Origin: an uncultured Bdellovibrio sp. | GTDB lineage: Bacteria; Bdellovibrionota; Bdellovibrionia; Bdellovibrionales; Bdellovibrionaceae | Length of the DNA: 11,414 nt | Reading direction: 5' to 3' | NCBI RefSeq assembly: GCF_946478835.1 | Contig: NZ_CAMLDV010000114.1 | Location: 1 to 11,414 of the forward strand | Shown: in pieces, positions 1 through 6,959 of the stretch | How the letters are laid out: the number at the start of each line of letters is the position of its first letter | Numbering within the stretch: the stretch's first letter is position 1 | Position numbers and translations under genes: made by a program | Notes under the pieces: model-generated | Told to the model about the DNA's origin: nothing | What the model saw: the letters and a program-made list of their open reading frames with translations, nothing else | Databases searched by the model: none

Positions 1-826
1 CCACGGTTCCAATGTCGATCGCCTCTGCGGCACAACGGCTGTCATAGACAAATTTTCCACGTTTGAAATTTTGCACGTTATCTAAAGTCGCCGACTTCAA
101 ATGATCCCGATCAAAAAAATCGACAGGAATCTTGTACCAACCGCCCTCTAATTTTTTCTCACCGACTACGATGACGAGATCACCATAATCGGCTTTCGAA
201 AAACGCAGCTCTTGCAGTGTTAAGATGTACTGTTGATAACTGAGTTTTTGAAACTGCTCCGAATTTAAAAGTGCATTGAAATAGCGAGCGGCTTCCGAGC
301 TTTCGTGAATATTAGGAGGAAGGGTGAGTTCTCGATAGATCAACTCATGCATCACCAAAGCGGCCTGATTTTCTATCGAGAGCGCTTGCCACAAATCCAG
401 ATTAATCAAGTAACGAAATTGATTTAAAATATTAGGCGCTCTTTGAAAGATCACCTGCTCTAAAGAACAATTTTTTGGAATATAACCAAAGCCGATGTCC
501 CCGGTCGGATTAAACTTCGCATTAGGAATAAACTCGGCCTCATTAAAAAATTCTTTGTACCAACGACGATAAAGAGCGGCCCGTGATTTATTGTGCTTGT
601 CGAACTTAGTTAAAAGATATTCAACACGTTCATCGAGAGTCCCTAGCGCCTGACCATCAAAAATCATTTTGTAGCGAACCTGCGCCTCAAAGAGATCAAA
701 AACCATCAGCGCTTCTTTATCGCACATAACAACAAAGCCACCGTTCCCTTTTTCATACCAGTCCCCGCCACTTGAGGCAAAAGACAGACTGGGGAAAAGA
801 AAAAGGAGCACGAAAAGCCTTTTCAT
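1..826 (-). CDS. Secreted protein of unknown function, 3' part beyond window (partial)
   Basis: The reading frame opens at the ATG at 826 and stays open for 275 codons to the left edge, so the C-terminus is missing. Residues 1-17 form a clear signal peptide (MKR, a Leu/Phe-rich core, then SFA before the mature SSGG), so the product is exported to the periplasm or beyond. Visible cysteines at 35, 120 and 265 could form disulfides in an oxidising compartment. Residues 156-166 read ALVMHELIYRE, with H160-E161 resembling the start of a metallopeptidase HExxH helix; the second histidine position is Arg, so protease activity is not supported. The start codon directly abuts the TAA of the upstream TIGR02147 gene, which indicates translational coupling and a two-gene operon. 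I do not recognise a named family. In Bdellovibrio-like genomes TIGR02147 regulators are often followed by such secreted proteins, so it may be the regulator's target or partner (inference). Confidence 0.8.
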   Translation of the reverse strand, partial: MKRLFVLLFLFPSLSFASSGGDWYEKGNGGFVVMCDKEALMVFDLFEAQVRYKMIFDGQALGTLDERVEYLLTKFDKHNKSRAALYRRWYKEFFNEAEFIPNAKFNPTGDIGFGYIPKNCSLEQVIFQRAPNILNQFRYLINLDLWQALSIENQAALVMHELIYRELTLPPNIHESSEAARYFNALLNSEQFQKLSYQQYILTLQELRFSKADYGDLVIVVGEKKLEGGWYKIPVDFFDRDHLKSATLDNVQNFKRGKFVYDSRCAAEAIDIGTV

Positions 827-1570
827 TTAGTTCTCTTTCGAAAGAGGAAAGAGTTGGACGTTGATCATGTAAACCTGGCTCTTCTTTCCTTGCGAAAGAA
901 AATTAGCGAGCTTACGACGGAAAGTGCGGATCATCTGTTTGGCTTCCGGGAGTTTTTTTTCATCCACTGCCAATGTGATGGAGGAAAGATCTCTTTTCTC
1001 TACGGCGACCGCCGAAATATTATCCACAATATGGCGAAGAGCATCTTGGTGAGAGAGGCGCAAAAATTCGTTAGGGATGTCCGAAGAAGTCGCTATGGGA
1101 CCTTTTTCTACCAGAGCCTTTCCGTCTTCAATGGTGATAAACTTCAAACGCTCCAGCCGTTGCAAAGAAGATTCGACGATAGAAGTAGGAATTCCCAATC
1201 GTCGCGAAATCCACGCCGAATCCAGTCGGAAATCTTTGGTGGAAATCAAAGACAGAACCGCGAAGTGATACCACTCCACCACAAGAGCGAGTTCATCATC
1301 ACGCAAGATGCGAGGATCGACAATGCTGCGAGATTTTTTATCGATCTCCGTAAGATAGCAAAAATAGGCTTGTTGTTCTTTATCAAGTCCCAGTTTCTCT
1401 GACATTTTCTGAGCCGCTGTGGCGGTGATAGGACGCTCGCCTGCGAAATACTGCGTGACTCGGCCTGGATTGACACCCAAAAGGCGAGCAAACGCGCGCT
1501 GTGAGTAGCGCGGATTCTTCGCCTTACGCTGATTAAATTGTGCGAGCAGAAATTCTGAAGATCTGGACAT
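827..1570 (-). CDS. TIGR02147 family (DUF4423) putative transcriptional regulator
   Basis: The product has 247 residues. Residues 21-49 form an XRE-like helix-turn-helix: SQRAFARLLGV, then NPGRVTQYFAGERPIT. The rest is the DUF4423 region, with the family's conserved WYHFAVLSL (100-108), a winged-helix-like stretch ISRRLGIPTSIVESSLQRLERL (in two parts, about 121-142), and the C-terminal VYMINVQLFPLS (233-244). That end pattern is the hallmark of TIGR02147 proteins, which are numerous in Bdellovibrio and Fibrobacter and are presumed DNA-binding regulators; their ligands are unknown. No transmembrane segment is seen. The ATG at 1570 is the only sensible start: it is immediately preceded by a 9-bp palindrome and has no Shine-Dalgarno sequence at normal distance, so the mRNA may be leaderless. 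The gene is coupled to the secreted protein downstream (stop and next start adjacent). Its target is unknown; autoregulation through the palindrome is an inference. Confidence 0.9.
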   Translation of the reverse strand: MSRSSEFLLAQFNQRKAKNPRYSQRAFARLLGVNPGRVTQYFAGERPITATAAQKMSEKLGLDKEQQAYFCYLTEIDKKSRSIVDPRILRDDELALVVEWYHFAVLSLISTKDFRLDSAWISRRLGIPTSIVESSLQRLERLKFITIEDGKALVEKGPIATSSDIPNEFLRLSHQDALRHIVDNISAVAVEKRDLSSITLAVDEKKLPEAKQMIRTFRRKLANFLSQGKKSQVYMINVQLFPLSKEN

Positions 1571-1572
1571 GA

Positions 1573-1607
1573 AGGAAGTCGTATTGCGACTTCCTAGAAA
1601 GTGTCAA
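1573..1607 (-). promoter_or_regulatory. Promoter and palindromic operator of the TIGR02147 gene
   Basis: On the minus strand a perfect TTGACA (-35) lies at 1607-1602. A weak -10-like TACGAC follows 18 nt later at 1583-1578. A perfect 9-bp inverted repeat, AGGAAGTCG at 1573-1581 and CGACTTCCT at 1587-1595 with a 5-nt spacer, covers the -10 region and ends 2 nt before the ATG. The start point would fall at or next to the start codon, so the palindrome is probably a DNA operator rather than an RNA hairpin. The repeats are seen directly; the promoter assignment is inferred. Confidence 0.5.
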
Positions 1608-1612
1608 AAATA

Positions 1613-1631
1613 AAAATGTGTTACACGTTTT
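1613..1631 (-). terminator. Weak intrinsic terminator after the DUF6580 gene
   Basis: Read on the minus strand, AAAACGTG and CACATTTT can pair with one C/A mismatch around a 3-nt loop, followed by a T-rich tract (TATTTTT). It lies about 10 nt after the stop codon of the DUF6580 gene and would end the transcript coming from acs. The stem is short and AT-rich, so efficiency is doubtful. Confidence 0.35.
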
Positions 1632-1640
1632 GCTTGGGAA

Positions 1641-2159
1641 TTACTTTTGAGCCGACGCTCCAAGCATTTCAGGAGCAAAGTATTTCACAGCTTCGTAGCC
1701 ACCGAACAACAAAGCGGAGAAGAAAAGATCACCATAAATCTGGTTATCAAAGAACGGAATCGCCGCCACATAACAGTTCACAAGGCCTTGCCATGTTGGA
1801 GCATACATTCCTTCCATCGCCCAAACACCAAAGTTTGAAATCAGGAAGAACAAAGAACTTGTCACAAGGGACAAAGTTCCGATACGCACAACACTTTTTG
1901 AGTCACGCAAAGTCCAACCCAAAAGAACGATCGCGGCAAAAGCAACATAGACAAAAATCATTGTCGAGTGCAGGCCCAAAACAAGGTCGCTCACGAATAA
2001 TGCCGCCAAAGGAATGATCAAAGATAATTTTTTAGACGGGAAATAAGCTCCACCGAAAAGCGCCATCGCTCCGATGGCCGTAAAATTCCATGGATGTGGA
2101 ATCAAGCGGCTGAAAGCTGCTGCAAGCACCATCAAAACCAAAGTCATCATTTGTGTCAT
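1641..2159 (-). CDS. DUF6580 family small integral membrane protein
   Basis: The product has 172 residues and about five or six hydrophobic segments (roughly 4-20, 28-40, 46-64, 68-82, 96-113, 143-158), so it sits in the inner membrane. The family signature PHPWNFTAIGAMALFGGAY spans 21-39, followed by SDLVLG (57-62), SNFGVW (108-113) and a C-terminal PFFDNQIYGDLFFSALLFG stretch (about 135-153). This pattern matches the DUF6580 family, annotated as putative transport proteins resembling substrate-binding S components of ECF transporters. The substrate is unknown, and no ECF energising components are encoded nearby. The start at 2159 has a good GGGGAAG ribosome-binding site 5 nt upstream. It follows acs by 33 nt on the same strand with no terminator between them, so the two are probably co-transcribed. 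A role linked to acetate or CoA metabolism is only suggested by position. Confidence 0.75.
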   Translation of the reverse strand: MTQMMTLVLMVLAAAFSRLIPHPWNFTAIGAMALFGGAYFPSKKLSLIIPLAALFVSDLVLGLHSTMIFVYVAFAAIVLLGWTLRDSKSVVRIGTLSLVTSSLFFLISNFGVWAMEGMYAPTWQGLVNCYVAAIPFFDNQIYGDLFFSALLFGGYEAVKYFAPEMLGASAQK

Positions 2160-2192
2160 AGTCTTCCCCTTTAGCGCAAGACGGCAAAATTA

Positions 2193-4130
2193 TCACCGAT
2201 TCATTCTATTGTCCACCAGTTCTTGGACGACCCCCGGCTCTGAGAGAGTCGTTGTATCGCCTAATTGATCCGGATGGTTTTCCGCAATTTTACGCAGGAT
2301 TCGGCGCATGATTTTTCCTGAACGCGTTTTAGGAAGTCGCGGTGCCCACTGAATTAAATCCGGAGTCGCAATCGGGCCGATTTCCTTACGAACCCATTGA
2401 ATAAGTTCCTTGCGTAATTCTTCACTTGGAGTTTCACCTGTTTTTAAAGTGACAAAGGCATAAATGCCCTGCCCCTTAATATCATGAGGATAACCGACAA
2501 CAGCCGCCTCTGCGACTTTATGGTTAGAAACCAACGCGGATTCAATCTCCGCCGTTCCCAACCGATGTCCTGAAACGTTGATCACATCATCTACACGCCC
2601 CGTGATCCAATAATATCCATCCCCATCACGGCGGCAACCATCTCCGGTAAAATAAAATCCCGCATAGTTCGAGAAATAAGTTTCTTCAAAACGCTTGTGA
2701 TCACGATACACGGTGCGCATTTGTCCCGGCCAGGAATCCGCTATTACCAACACTCCTTCACCAGCTCCGGAAATTTCCTGTCCTTCGTTGGTGAGAAGTT
2801 TGGGTTTGATACCAAAAAACGGAAGTGTCGCCGAACCCGGTTTTGTCGGTATCGCTCCTGGAAGCGGTGAAATTAAAATTCCACCGGTTTCCGTCTGCCA
2901 CCAAGTATCGACGATAGGACAACGCTTATCCCCCACAATATCGTGATACCAAATCCATGCTTCCGGATTAATCGGCTCTCCAACGGACCCCAAAACTCTT
3001 AAAGATTTTCGAGATGTTTTTGTGACAAAAGCGTCGCCTTCGCGCATGAGGGAACGAATAGCCGTTGGTGAAGTATAAAAAATAGAGACCTTATGTTTAT
3101 CGACGACTTCCCAGAAGCGAGATGGAGTTGGGTAATTCGGAACACCTTCAAAGAATAATGTCGTCGCACCATTTGCGAGCGGACCGTAGACGATGTAGCT
3201 ATGCCCTGTCACCCAACCTACGTCCGCAGAGCACCAGTAAATGTCATTCTCGTGATAATCAAAAACATACTGATGAGTCGCGCTAGCATACACCAAGTAT
3301 CCCGCCGTCGTATGCAACACACCTTTGGGTTTTCCCGTCGAGCCTGACGTATATAAAATAAACAAAGGATCTTCAGCATCCATTTGCTCAGGCTCACACT
3401 GATCACTGACTTCTTTAACAAGATCATGATACCAGAAATCACGATCCTTCTGCATTTCAATCTGATTGTTCGCGTATTTTACGACGATCACTTTTTTAGC
3501 GATCGTCGCTTTTTGCAAAGCCTTGTCGATATTTTCCTTGAGAGCAATCAACTTACTACCGCGATAACCTGCATCAGCTGTGATGACGAATTGAGACTCG
3601 CCGTCATTGATACGATCTGCGATAGAATCCGGAGCAAACCCTCCAAAAATAACCGAGTGAACCGCACCAATGCGCGTGCAAGCCAGCATTGCAAAAGCAG
3701 TTTCGGGAATCATCGGCATGTAAATTGTAACAACGTCGCCTTTTTTGACGCCCATTTTTTTTAGGACATTTGCAAAACGACAGACTTCCTTGTGCAACTC
3801 TTTGTAGGTGATTTTTCTGACAGGGACTGAAGGGTTGTCCGGCTCCCACAAAAGAGCCACCTTATCCCCGCGCTTTGCCAAATGACGATCAATACAGTTA
3901 TAAGAAACGTTTAACTTTCCACCTTGGTACCATTTTATACTGACTGGTTTTTTGAAAGACGTTTCTTTGACTTTATCCCATTTTTTAAACCACTCTAAGC
4001 GCTCGGCCTGCTCGGCCCAAAAACCTTCCGGATCTTTGATCGAACGTTCATACATTTCTTTGTATTTTGCTTCATTGATAAGTGCATTTTTTGCGACTTC
4101 AGAGGGAACGGGATACAATTCTTTACTCAT
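2193..4130 (-). CDS. acs: Acetyl-coenzyme A synthetase (AMP-forming)
   Basis: This cytoplasmic enzyme activates acetate in two steps, acetate + ATP to acetyl-AMP, then transfer to CoA, feeding acetyl-CoA into central metabolism. The 645 residues match the usual length of about 650. Motifs in order: P-loop-like [11 protein letters not shown] (260-270), [10 protein letters not shown] (383-392), [10 protein letters not shown] (408-417) where W411 corresponds to the Trp that limits the pocket to acetate, [10 protein letters not shown] (493-502), hinge [13 protein letters not shown] (511-523) and [11 protein letters not shown] (600-610). K606 is the catalytic lysine that is inactivated by acetylation in characterised Acs enzymes; no acetyltransferase or deacetylase gene is visible here. 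The start at 4130 is supported by GAGG 5 nt upstream. That ribosome-binding site is buried in an inverted repeat (4135-4172). The gene lies 47 nt after tauE and 33 nt before the DUF6580 gene on the same strand. Confidence 0.97.
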   Translation of the reverse strand: MSKELYPVPSEVAKNALINEAKYKEMYERSIKDPEGFWAEQAERLEWFKKWDKVKETSFKKPVSIKWYQGGKLNVSYNCIDRHLAKRGDKVALLWEPDNPSVPVRKITYKELHKEVCRFANVLKKMGVKKGDVVTIYMPMIPETAFAMLACTRIGAVHSVIFGGFAPDSIADRINDGESQFVITADAGYRGSKLIALKENIDKALQKATIAKKVIVVKYANNQIEMQKDRDFWYHDLVKEVSDQCEPEQMDAEDPLFILYTSGSTGKPKGVLHTTAGYLVYASATHQYVFDYHENDIYWCSADVGWVTGHSYIVYGPLANGATTLFFEGVPNYPTPSRFWEVVDKHKVSIFYTSPTAIRSLMREGDAFVTKTSRKSLRVLGSVGEPINPEAWIWYHDIVGDKRCPIVDTWWQTETGGILISPLPGAIPTKPGSATLPFFGIKPKLLTNEGQEISGAGEGVLVIADSWPGQMRTVYRDHKRFEETYFSNYAGFYFTGDGCRRDGDGYYWITGRVDDVINVSGHRLGTAEIESALVSNHKVAEAAVVGYPHDIKGQGIYAFVTLKTGETPSEELRKELIQWVRKEIGPIATPDLIQWAPRLPKTRSGKIMRRILRKIAENHPDQLGDTTTLSEPGVVQELVDNRMNR

Positions 4131-4134
4131 ATAG

Positions 4135-4172
4135 ACCTCACTCTTAAATCGTAATCCTTAAGAGGCTGAGGT
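4135..4172 (-). promoter_or_regulatory. Hairpin sequestering the acs ribosome-binding site
   Basis: On the acs mRNA strand, ACCTCA (4172-4167), a GC bulge, CTCTTAA (4164-4158), a 10-nt loop, TTAAGAG (4147-4141) and TGAGGT (4140-4135) form 13 base pairs interrupted only by the 2-nt bulge. TGAGGT contains the acs Shine-Dalgarno sequence, so the 5' arm is an anti-Shine-Dalgarno. The 5' arm begins 5 nt after the tauE stop codon, where a terminating ribosome could keep it open. No U-tract follows, so it is not an intrinsic terminator. It could alternatively be a DNA operator. The complementarity is seen directly; the regulatory role is inferred. Confidence 0.55.
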
Positions 4173-4177
4173 CAAAT

Positions 4178-4963
4178 TTATAATTTCATAAGTTGCTGCG
4201 CAAAAATTCCTGTCCCCAATAGGAGAACGAAAATACCAAACGCTGGTTTTAATTGGGCCTCAGAAGTTCTTTTTCCAAAATAGGAACCGACAAAGATTCC
4301 GCCGACCGCAATAAAAGTCACTAAAAGGAGAAAACTGAAATCAATAGCAACATTGACAGCCACATCACTAGCGAACCCTAAAAGTGAATTCACAGCAATG
4401 ATCCCTACAGAAGTGCCTACAGCATGCTTCATAGTGAGCCCGCCTAATACAACTAGAGCCGGCACGATAAGAAAACCACCTCCAGCGCCCACAAAGCCTG
4501 TAACGGAACCAACCAAAAAAGCTTTAAAAGCGAAACTAAGGGGCGCCGTTTTCTCAACTGGCAATGTGCTTTTTCGTGGACGCAACATTGACAGGGATGC
4601 TGCCAGCATAACTAGGGCAAAACTGCTCATCACCAAAGATTCCTTAGAAATATTCCAGCCCAGCAGGCTTAGGCTCTCCGGAATATAAGGCATTAAAAGA
4701 CGACGAATAAAAAGAACTCCCAGAAAAGACGGAATTGCAAAAAGAACGCCGCTAGATAAACGAGTGTTTCCGGCTTTCCAGGCTTTTACAAAACCTACGG
4801 CACTGGCGACGCCCACGACAAAAAGAGAATAACTTGTCGCTTGAGTTGGTGGCAAAGCAAAGAAGTAAACGAAAAGAGGTACTGACAAAATCGAACCGCC
4901 ACCGCCTAAAAGGCCCAAGGATATTCCGACTAAAGCGGCACCTATATATCCTAGCACTTCCAT
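4178..4963 (-). CDS. TauE/SafE family inner-membrane exporter (probable sulfite or related anion exporter)
   Basis: The 261-residue product has about eight hydrophobic segments and the internal duplication typical of TauE/SafE. The first copy has GLLGGGGSILSVPL (17-30) and LPPTQATSYSL (37-47). The second has GFVGAGGGFLIVPAL (156-170) and LTMKHAVGTSV (176-186). Family members export sulfite, sulfoacetate or other organosulfur anions across the inner membrane; substrates cannot be read from sequence. Here the neighbours, a persulfide dioxygenase and two YeeE-type proteins, favour sulfite as the cargo (inference). The start at 4963 has AAAAGGA upstream, overlapping the stop codon of the preceding gene, and the gap to that gene is only 12 nt, so the genes form one operon. 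acs follows on the same strand. Confidence 0.88.
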   Translation of the reverse strand: MEVLGYIGAALVGISLGLLGGGGSILSVPLFVYFFALPPTQATSYSLFVVGVASAVGFVKAWKAGNTRLSSGVLFAIPSFLGVLFIRRLLMPYIPESLSLLGWNISKESLVMSSFALVMLAASLSMLRPRKSTLPVEKTAPLSFAFKAFLVGSVTGFVGAGGGFLIVPALVVLGGLTMKHAVGTSVGIIAVNSLLGFASDVAVNVAIDFSFLLLVTFIAVGGIFVGSYFGKRTSEAQLKPAFGIFVLLLGTGIFAQQLMKL

Positions 4964-4975
4964 ATATTTTTCCTT

Positions 4976-5410
4976 TTAGGTAGTGATTTTCATATAAAGA
5001 CGATGAAGCAACATTCCCGCAACCATCGCGATCACAAAGTAAATAACTTTCTCACCGCCCGTTCCTAGGGACGTGAGCGCAGGCCCAGGACAATATCCCG
5101 CAAGTCCCCAACCGATACCAAATAAGGCACTGCCGATGATTAACGGTTTTGTGATCTCTTTACCTTGTGGCACATGCCATTTCGTATCGAACAAAGGACT
5201 TTTCTTTCCACGGATCCATCGATACGAAATCGCATGAACGGGAATTGCTCCCATCATCACAAACATCAACGAAGGATCCCATCCCGAACCAAGAGTCAAA
5301 AAGCCTAAAACTTTCTGCGGTTGAGTCATGCCTGAAATCGCAAGCCCTATCGCAAACAACAGTCCGACAATCAGAGCGACGAACGCTTGAAGAAGTTTTT
5401 GTTTGTTCAT
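4976..5410 (-). CDS. YeeE/YedE-family half-transporter, C-terminal type (DUF6691, PmpB-like)
   Basis: The 144-residue membrane protein has four or so hydrophobic segments. It carries the signature of the second half of YeeE/YedE proteins: SGMTQPQKVLGFL (26-38) and GWGLAGYCPGPAL (100-112), with C107 the conserved cysteine. Full-length YeeE (TsuA) proteins take up thiosulfate and pass it along conserved cysteines; split pairs such as PmpA/PmpB occur with Blh-type dioxygenases in the bigR-type operons of other proteobacteria. I chose the ATG at 5410, not the in-frame TTG at 5422, because GGAG lies 6 nt before the ATG and nothing suitable precedes the TTG. The start is 1 nt after the TGA of the partner half, so the two are probably translationally coupled and made together. 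The exact transported species (thiosulfate, persulfide or other) is unproven. Confidence 0.87.
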   Translation of the reverse strand: MNKQKLLQAFVALIVGLLFAIGLAISGMTQPQKVLGFLTLGSGWDPSLMFVMMGAIPVHAISYRWIRGKKSPLFDTKWHVPQGKEITKPLIIGSALFGIGWGLAGYCPGPALTSLGTGGEKVIYFVIAMVAGMLLHRLYMKITT

Positions 5411-5411
5411 A

Positions 5412-5828
5412 TCAAGCTCCAATAAAGTTTCTAAATAGAGTTGCGATCAAAATTCCAACACTCATGAAAACGGCGGTGGCTACGAGAGACCGAATCGATA
5501 AACGTGAAATCCCACAGACGCCGTGACCACTCGTGCAGCCACTTCCCATCACTGTGCCAAAACCGACAAACAGTCCCGCCAAAATCGTGACTGTCAGCGA
5601 CCGATCTGTGACTTGAAAAAGCTGCGGCTGATTCACGGCTACCAAGGCACCGCCACCAATAAGTCCTAAAAGAAAAGCTCCGCGCCACAATCTTTCGCCG
5701 GAAACGAAACTTAAAAAACCATTGGCAATGCCACTGATCCCCGTTACGCGTCCGTTAAAAATCAACATGAGCGACGACGCGAGTCCAATCATCATGCCGC
5801 CGATGAGGGCCATCACGATACTTTCCAT
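5412..5828 (-). CDS. YeeE/YedE-family half-transporter, N-terminal type (PmpA-like)
   Basis: The 138-residue integral membrane protein has four or five hydrophobic segments. Diagnostic motifs are FNGRVTGISGIANG (24-37) and GSGCTSGHGVCGISRLS (95-111). C98 and C105 flank H102, matching the cysteine positions on the sulfur path of YeeE/TsuA thiosulfate transporters. With the adjacent DUF6691 half it would make a two-chain version of a full YeeE. It is the first gene of the leftward operon (this gene, its partner half, tauE, acs, DUF6580). The start at 5828 has AGAAAGGG 8 nt upstream, within a 270-bp divergent intergenic region shared with the dioxygenase. Transport of a reduced sulfur compound is well supported by family; direction and substrate are inferred. 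Confidence 0.88.
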   Translation of the reverse strand: MESIVMALIGGMMIGLASSLMLIFNGRVTGISGIANGFLSFVSGERLWRGAFLLGLIGGGALVAVNQPQLFQVTDRSLTVTILAGLFVGFGTVMGSGCTSGHGVCGISRLSIRSLVATAVFMSVGILIATLFRNFIGA

Positions 5829-6098
5829 TTTTAAAACCCTTTCTGAATTGGCAGTTTCAATTCATTCCAGCGGAGCCTTCATTCTGTTTCAATTTGACTT
5901 CTTCGCAAGTAAATTCACGCATAGAGTCCTCGCTTTTATTGCTTCACTCTATCCCCATCCTAGAGCTATTCTGCCTAAAACCATTATGCTCGCGGACATA
6001 ATCCATTCGACTTTCTTTATGCCCGCCATCATAACGGTCTGGGTTTAAGTTGTATTACTCTGAGATCAGCTTTAAGCCTTATTTTGAGGAGAATGACT
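5829..6098. other. Divergent regulatory region between the YeeE operon and the dioxygenase gene
   Basis: These 270 bases must hold the promoters for both the leftward sulfur-transport operon and the rightward dioxygenase gene. I see no convincing paired -35/-10 boxes and no Fnr-type TTGAT-N4-ATCAA site. A short imperfect symmetry CTGAGATCAG lies at 6060-6069, about 30 bases before the dioxygenase start. On the minus strand a 21-codon frame (5922-5857) with a GAGGA ribosome-binding site starts MREFTCEEVKLKQ and ends before the first transporter gene; it may be a leader peptide or a gene remnant. Confidence 0.5.
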
Positions 6099-6959
6099 AT
6101 GGCTTTACAAATTCAACATTTCTTCGATCCGACAACATCTACGTTGACGTATGTTGTACACGATCCAAAGACTTTGGATGCCATCGTGATTGACCCTGTG
6201 TGGGATTATGATGCGGCCTCGGGAAAGCTCAGCACAAAATCCATGGACCCGGTGATAGCTTATCTTAAAGAGAATAAGCTGAAGCCTCACTATGTGCTTG
6301 AGACCCACGCCCATGCAGATCATTTATCGAGTTCACAACTTTTTAAAAATTTCTTTCCAAACATCAAAATCGCCATCGGCGAACGCATCACAGAAGTGCA
6401 GAAAACTTTTAAAACGGTTTTCAATCTTTCCGATGTGAATACCAACGGAACAGACTTCGATCTTCTTTTAAAAGAGAACGAGATTTTAGAAGCCGGTTCT
6501 TTGAAAATTAAAACTCTTTTTACTCCGGGACATACTCCAGCGTGCGCTTCGTATTTAATTGAAGACGCATTATTCACAGGCGACGCGATCTTTATGCCGG
6601 ATTCAGGAACAGGTCGTTGCGATTTTCCTCAGGGAAGTGCTGAGGCTTTATACAATTCTGTGACGGAGAAAATTTACTCTCTTCCAGAAAAAACACGCCT
6701 TTTCGTGGGTCATGATTATCAACCCAACGACCGTGAACTTCGTTTTCAAACAAGCGTTCAGGAGCAAAAAGAAAAAAACATTCAATTGAATGCCACTGTG
6801 AAGAAAGCAGAATTCGTTCGTTTCCGTCAGGAACGCGATGCCACTTTGTCGGCACCGAAACTTTTGTACCCCAGCCTGCAAGTGAATATCCGCGCAGGTC
6901 ATTTGCCTGCACCGGAAAACAATGGTGTCAGTTATTTGAAATTACCCTTGAGAAAGTAA
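6099..6959 (+). CDS. Blh/ETHE1-like persulfide dioxygenase (metallo-beta-lactamase fold)
   Basis: The 286-residue cytoplasmic enzyme has the metallo-beta-lactamase fold: THAHADH (69-75), TPGHT (142-146), TGDAIF (160-165) and VGHD (203-206). H70, H144 and D162 match the 2-His-1-Asp iron site of ETHE1-type persulfide dioxygenases, which oxidise glutathione persulfide with O2 to sulfite and glutathione. The SGTGRCDFPQGSA segment (169-181) is the form seen in the Blh subgroup, found in bigR-type sulfide-detoxification operons. The start at 6099 is chosen because GAGGAG ends 7 nt upstream; the ATG at 6093 would touch that site. It diverges from the YeeE-YeeE-TauE operon and its last 18 bases overlap the Crp-like gene on the other strand. 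No rhodanese domain is fused and no intact rhodanese gene is nearby. A glyoxalase II-type hydrolase is a less likely alternative. Confidence 0.9.
   Translation: MALQIQHFFDPTTSTLTYVVHDPKTLDAIVIDPVWDYDAASGKLSTKSMDPVIAYLKENKLKPHYVLETHAHADHLSSSQLFKNFFPNIKIAIGERITEVQKTFKTVFNLSDVNTNGTDFDLLLKENEILEAGSLKIKTLFTPGHTPACASYLIEDALFTGDAIFMPDSGTGRCDFPQGSAEALYNSVTEKIYSLPEKTRLFVGHDYQPNDRELRFQTSVQEQKEKNIQLNATVKKAEFVRFRQERDATLSAPKLLYPSLQVNIRAGHLPAPENNGVSYLKLPLRK

Noticed and set aside
156..361. The secreted protein's ALVMHELIYRE helix as a true zinc-protease HExxH site
   Set aside because: The position of the second histidine is arginine (H-E-L-I-Y-R), so the standard motif is broken.
854..1402. A 182-codon open frame on the + strand opposite the TIGR02147 gene
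   Set aside because: It is antisense to a clearly conserved gene, lacks a ribosome-binding site and its product shows no domain or sensible composition. It is a shadow frame.
4135..4172. The tauE-acs hairpin as an intrinsic terminator
   Set aside because: The stem is AT-rich and is followed by CTATATG, with no run of T on the minus strand.
5949..6032. A 27-codon minus-strand frame (MMAGIKKVEW..., hydrophobic end) before the YeeE operon
   Set aside because: It has no ribosome-binding site and no clear family. A faint likeness to short DUF2892-type membrane segments is too weak to use.
5722..6048. A 108-codon + strand frame crossing the start of the YeeE operon
   Set aside because: Its first third is antisense to the YeeE-type gene, there is no ribosome-binding site, and the part in the intergenic region has no recognisable motif.
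6060..6069. CTGAGATCAG as a Crp/Fnr operator before the dioxygenase gene
   Set aside because: It has only 4-bp arms and no match to the TGTGA or TTGAT half-sites. Short symmetries of this size occur by chance.
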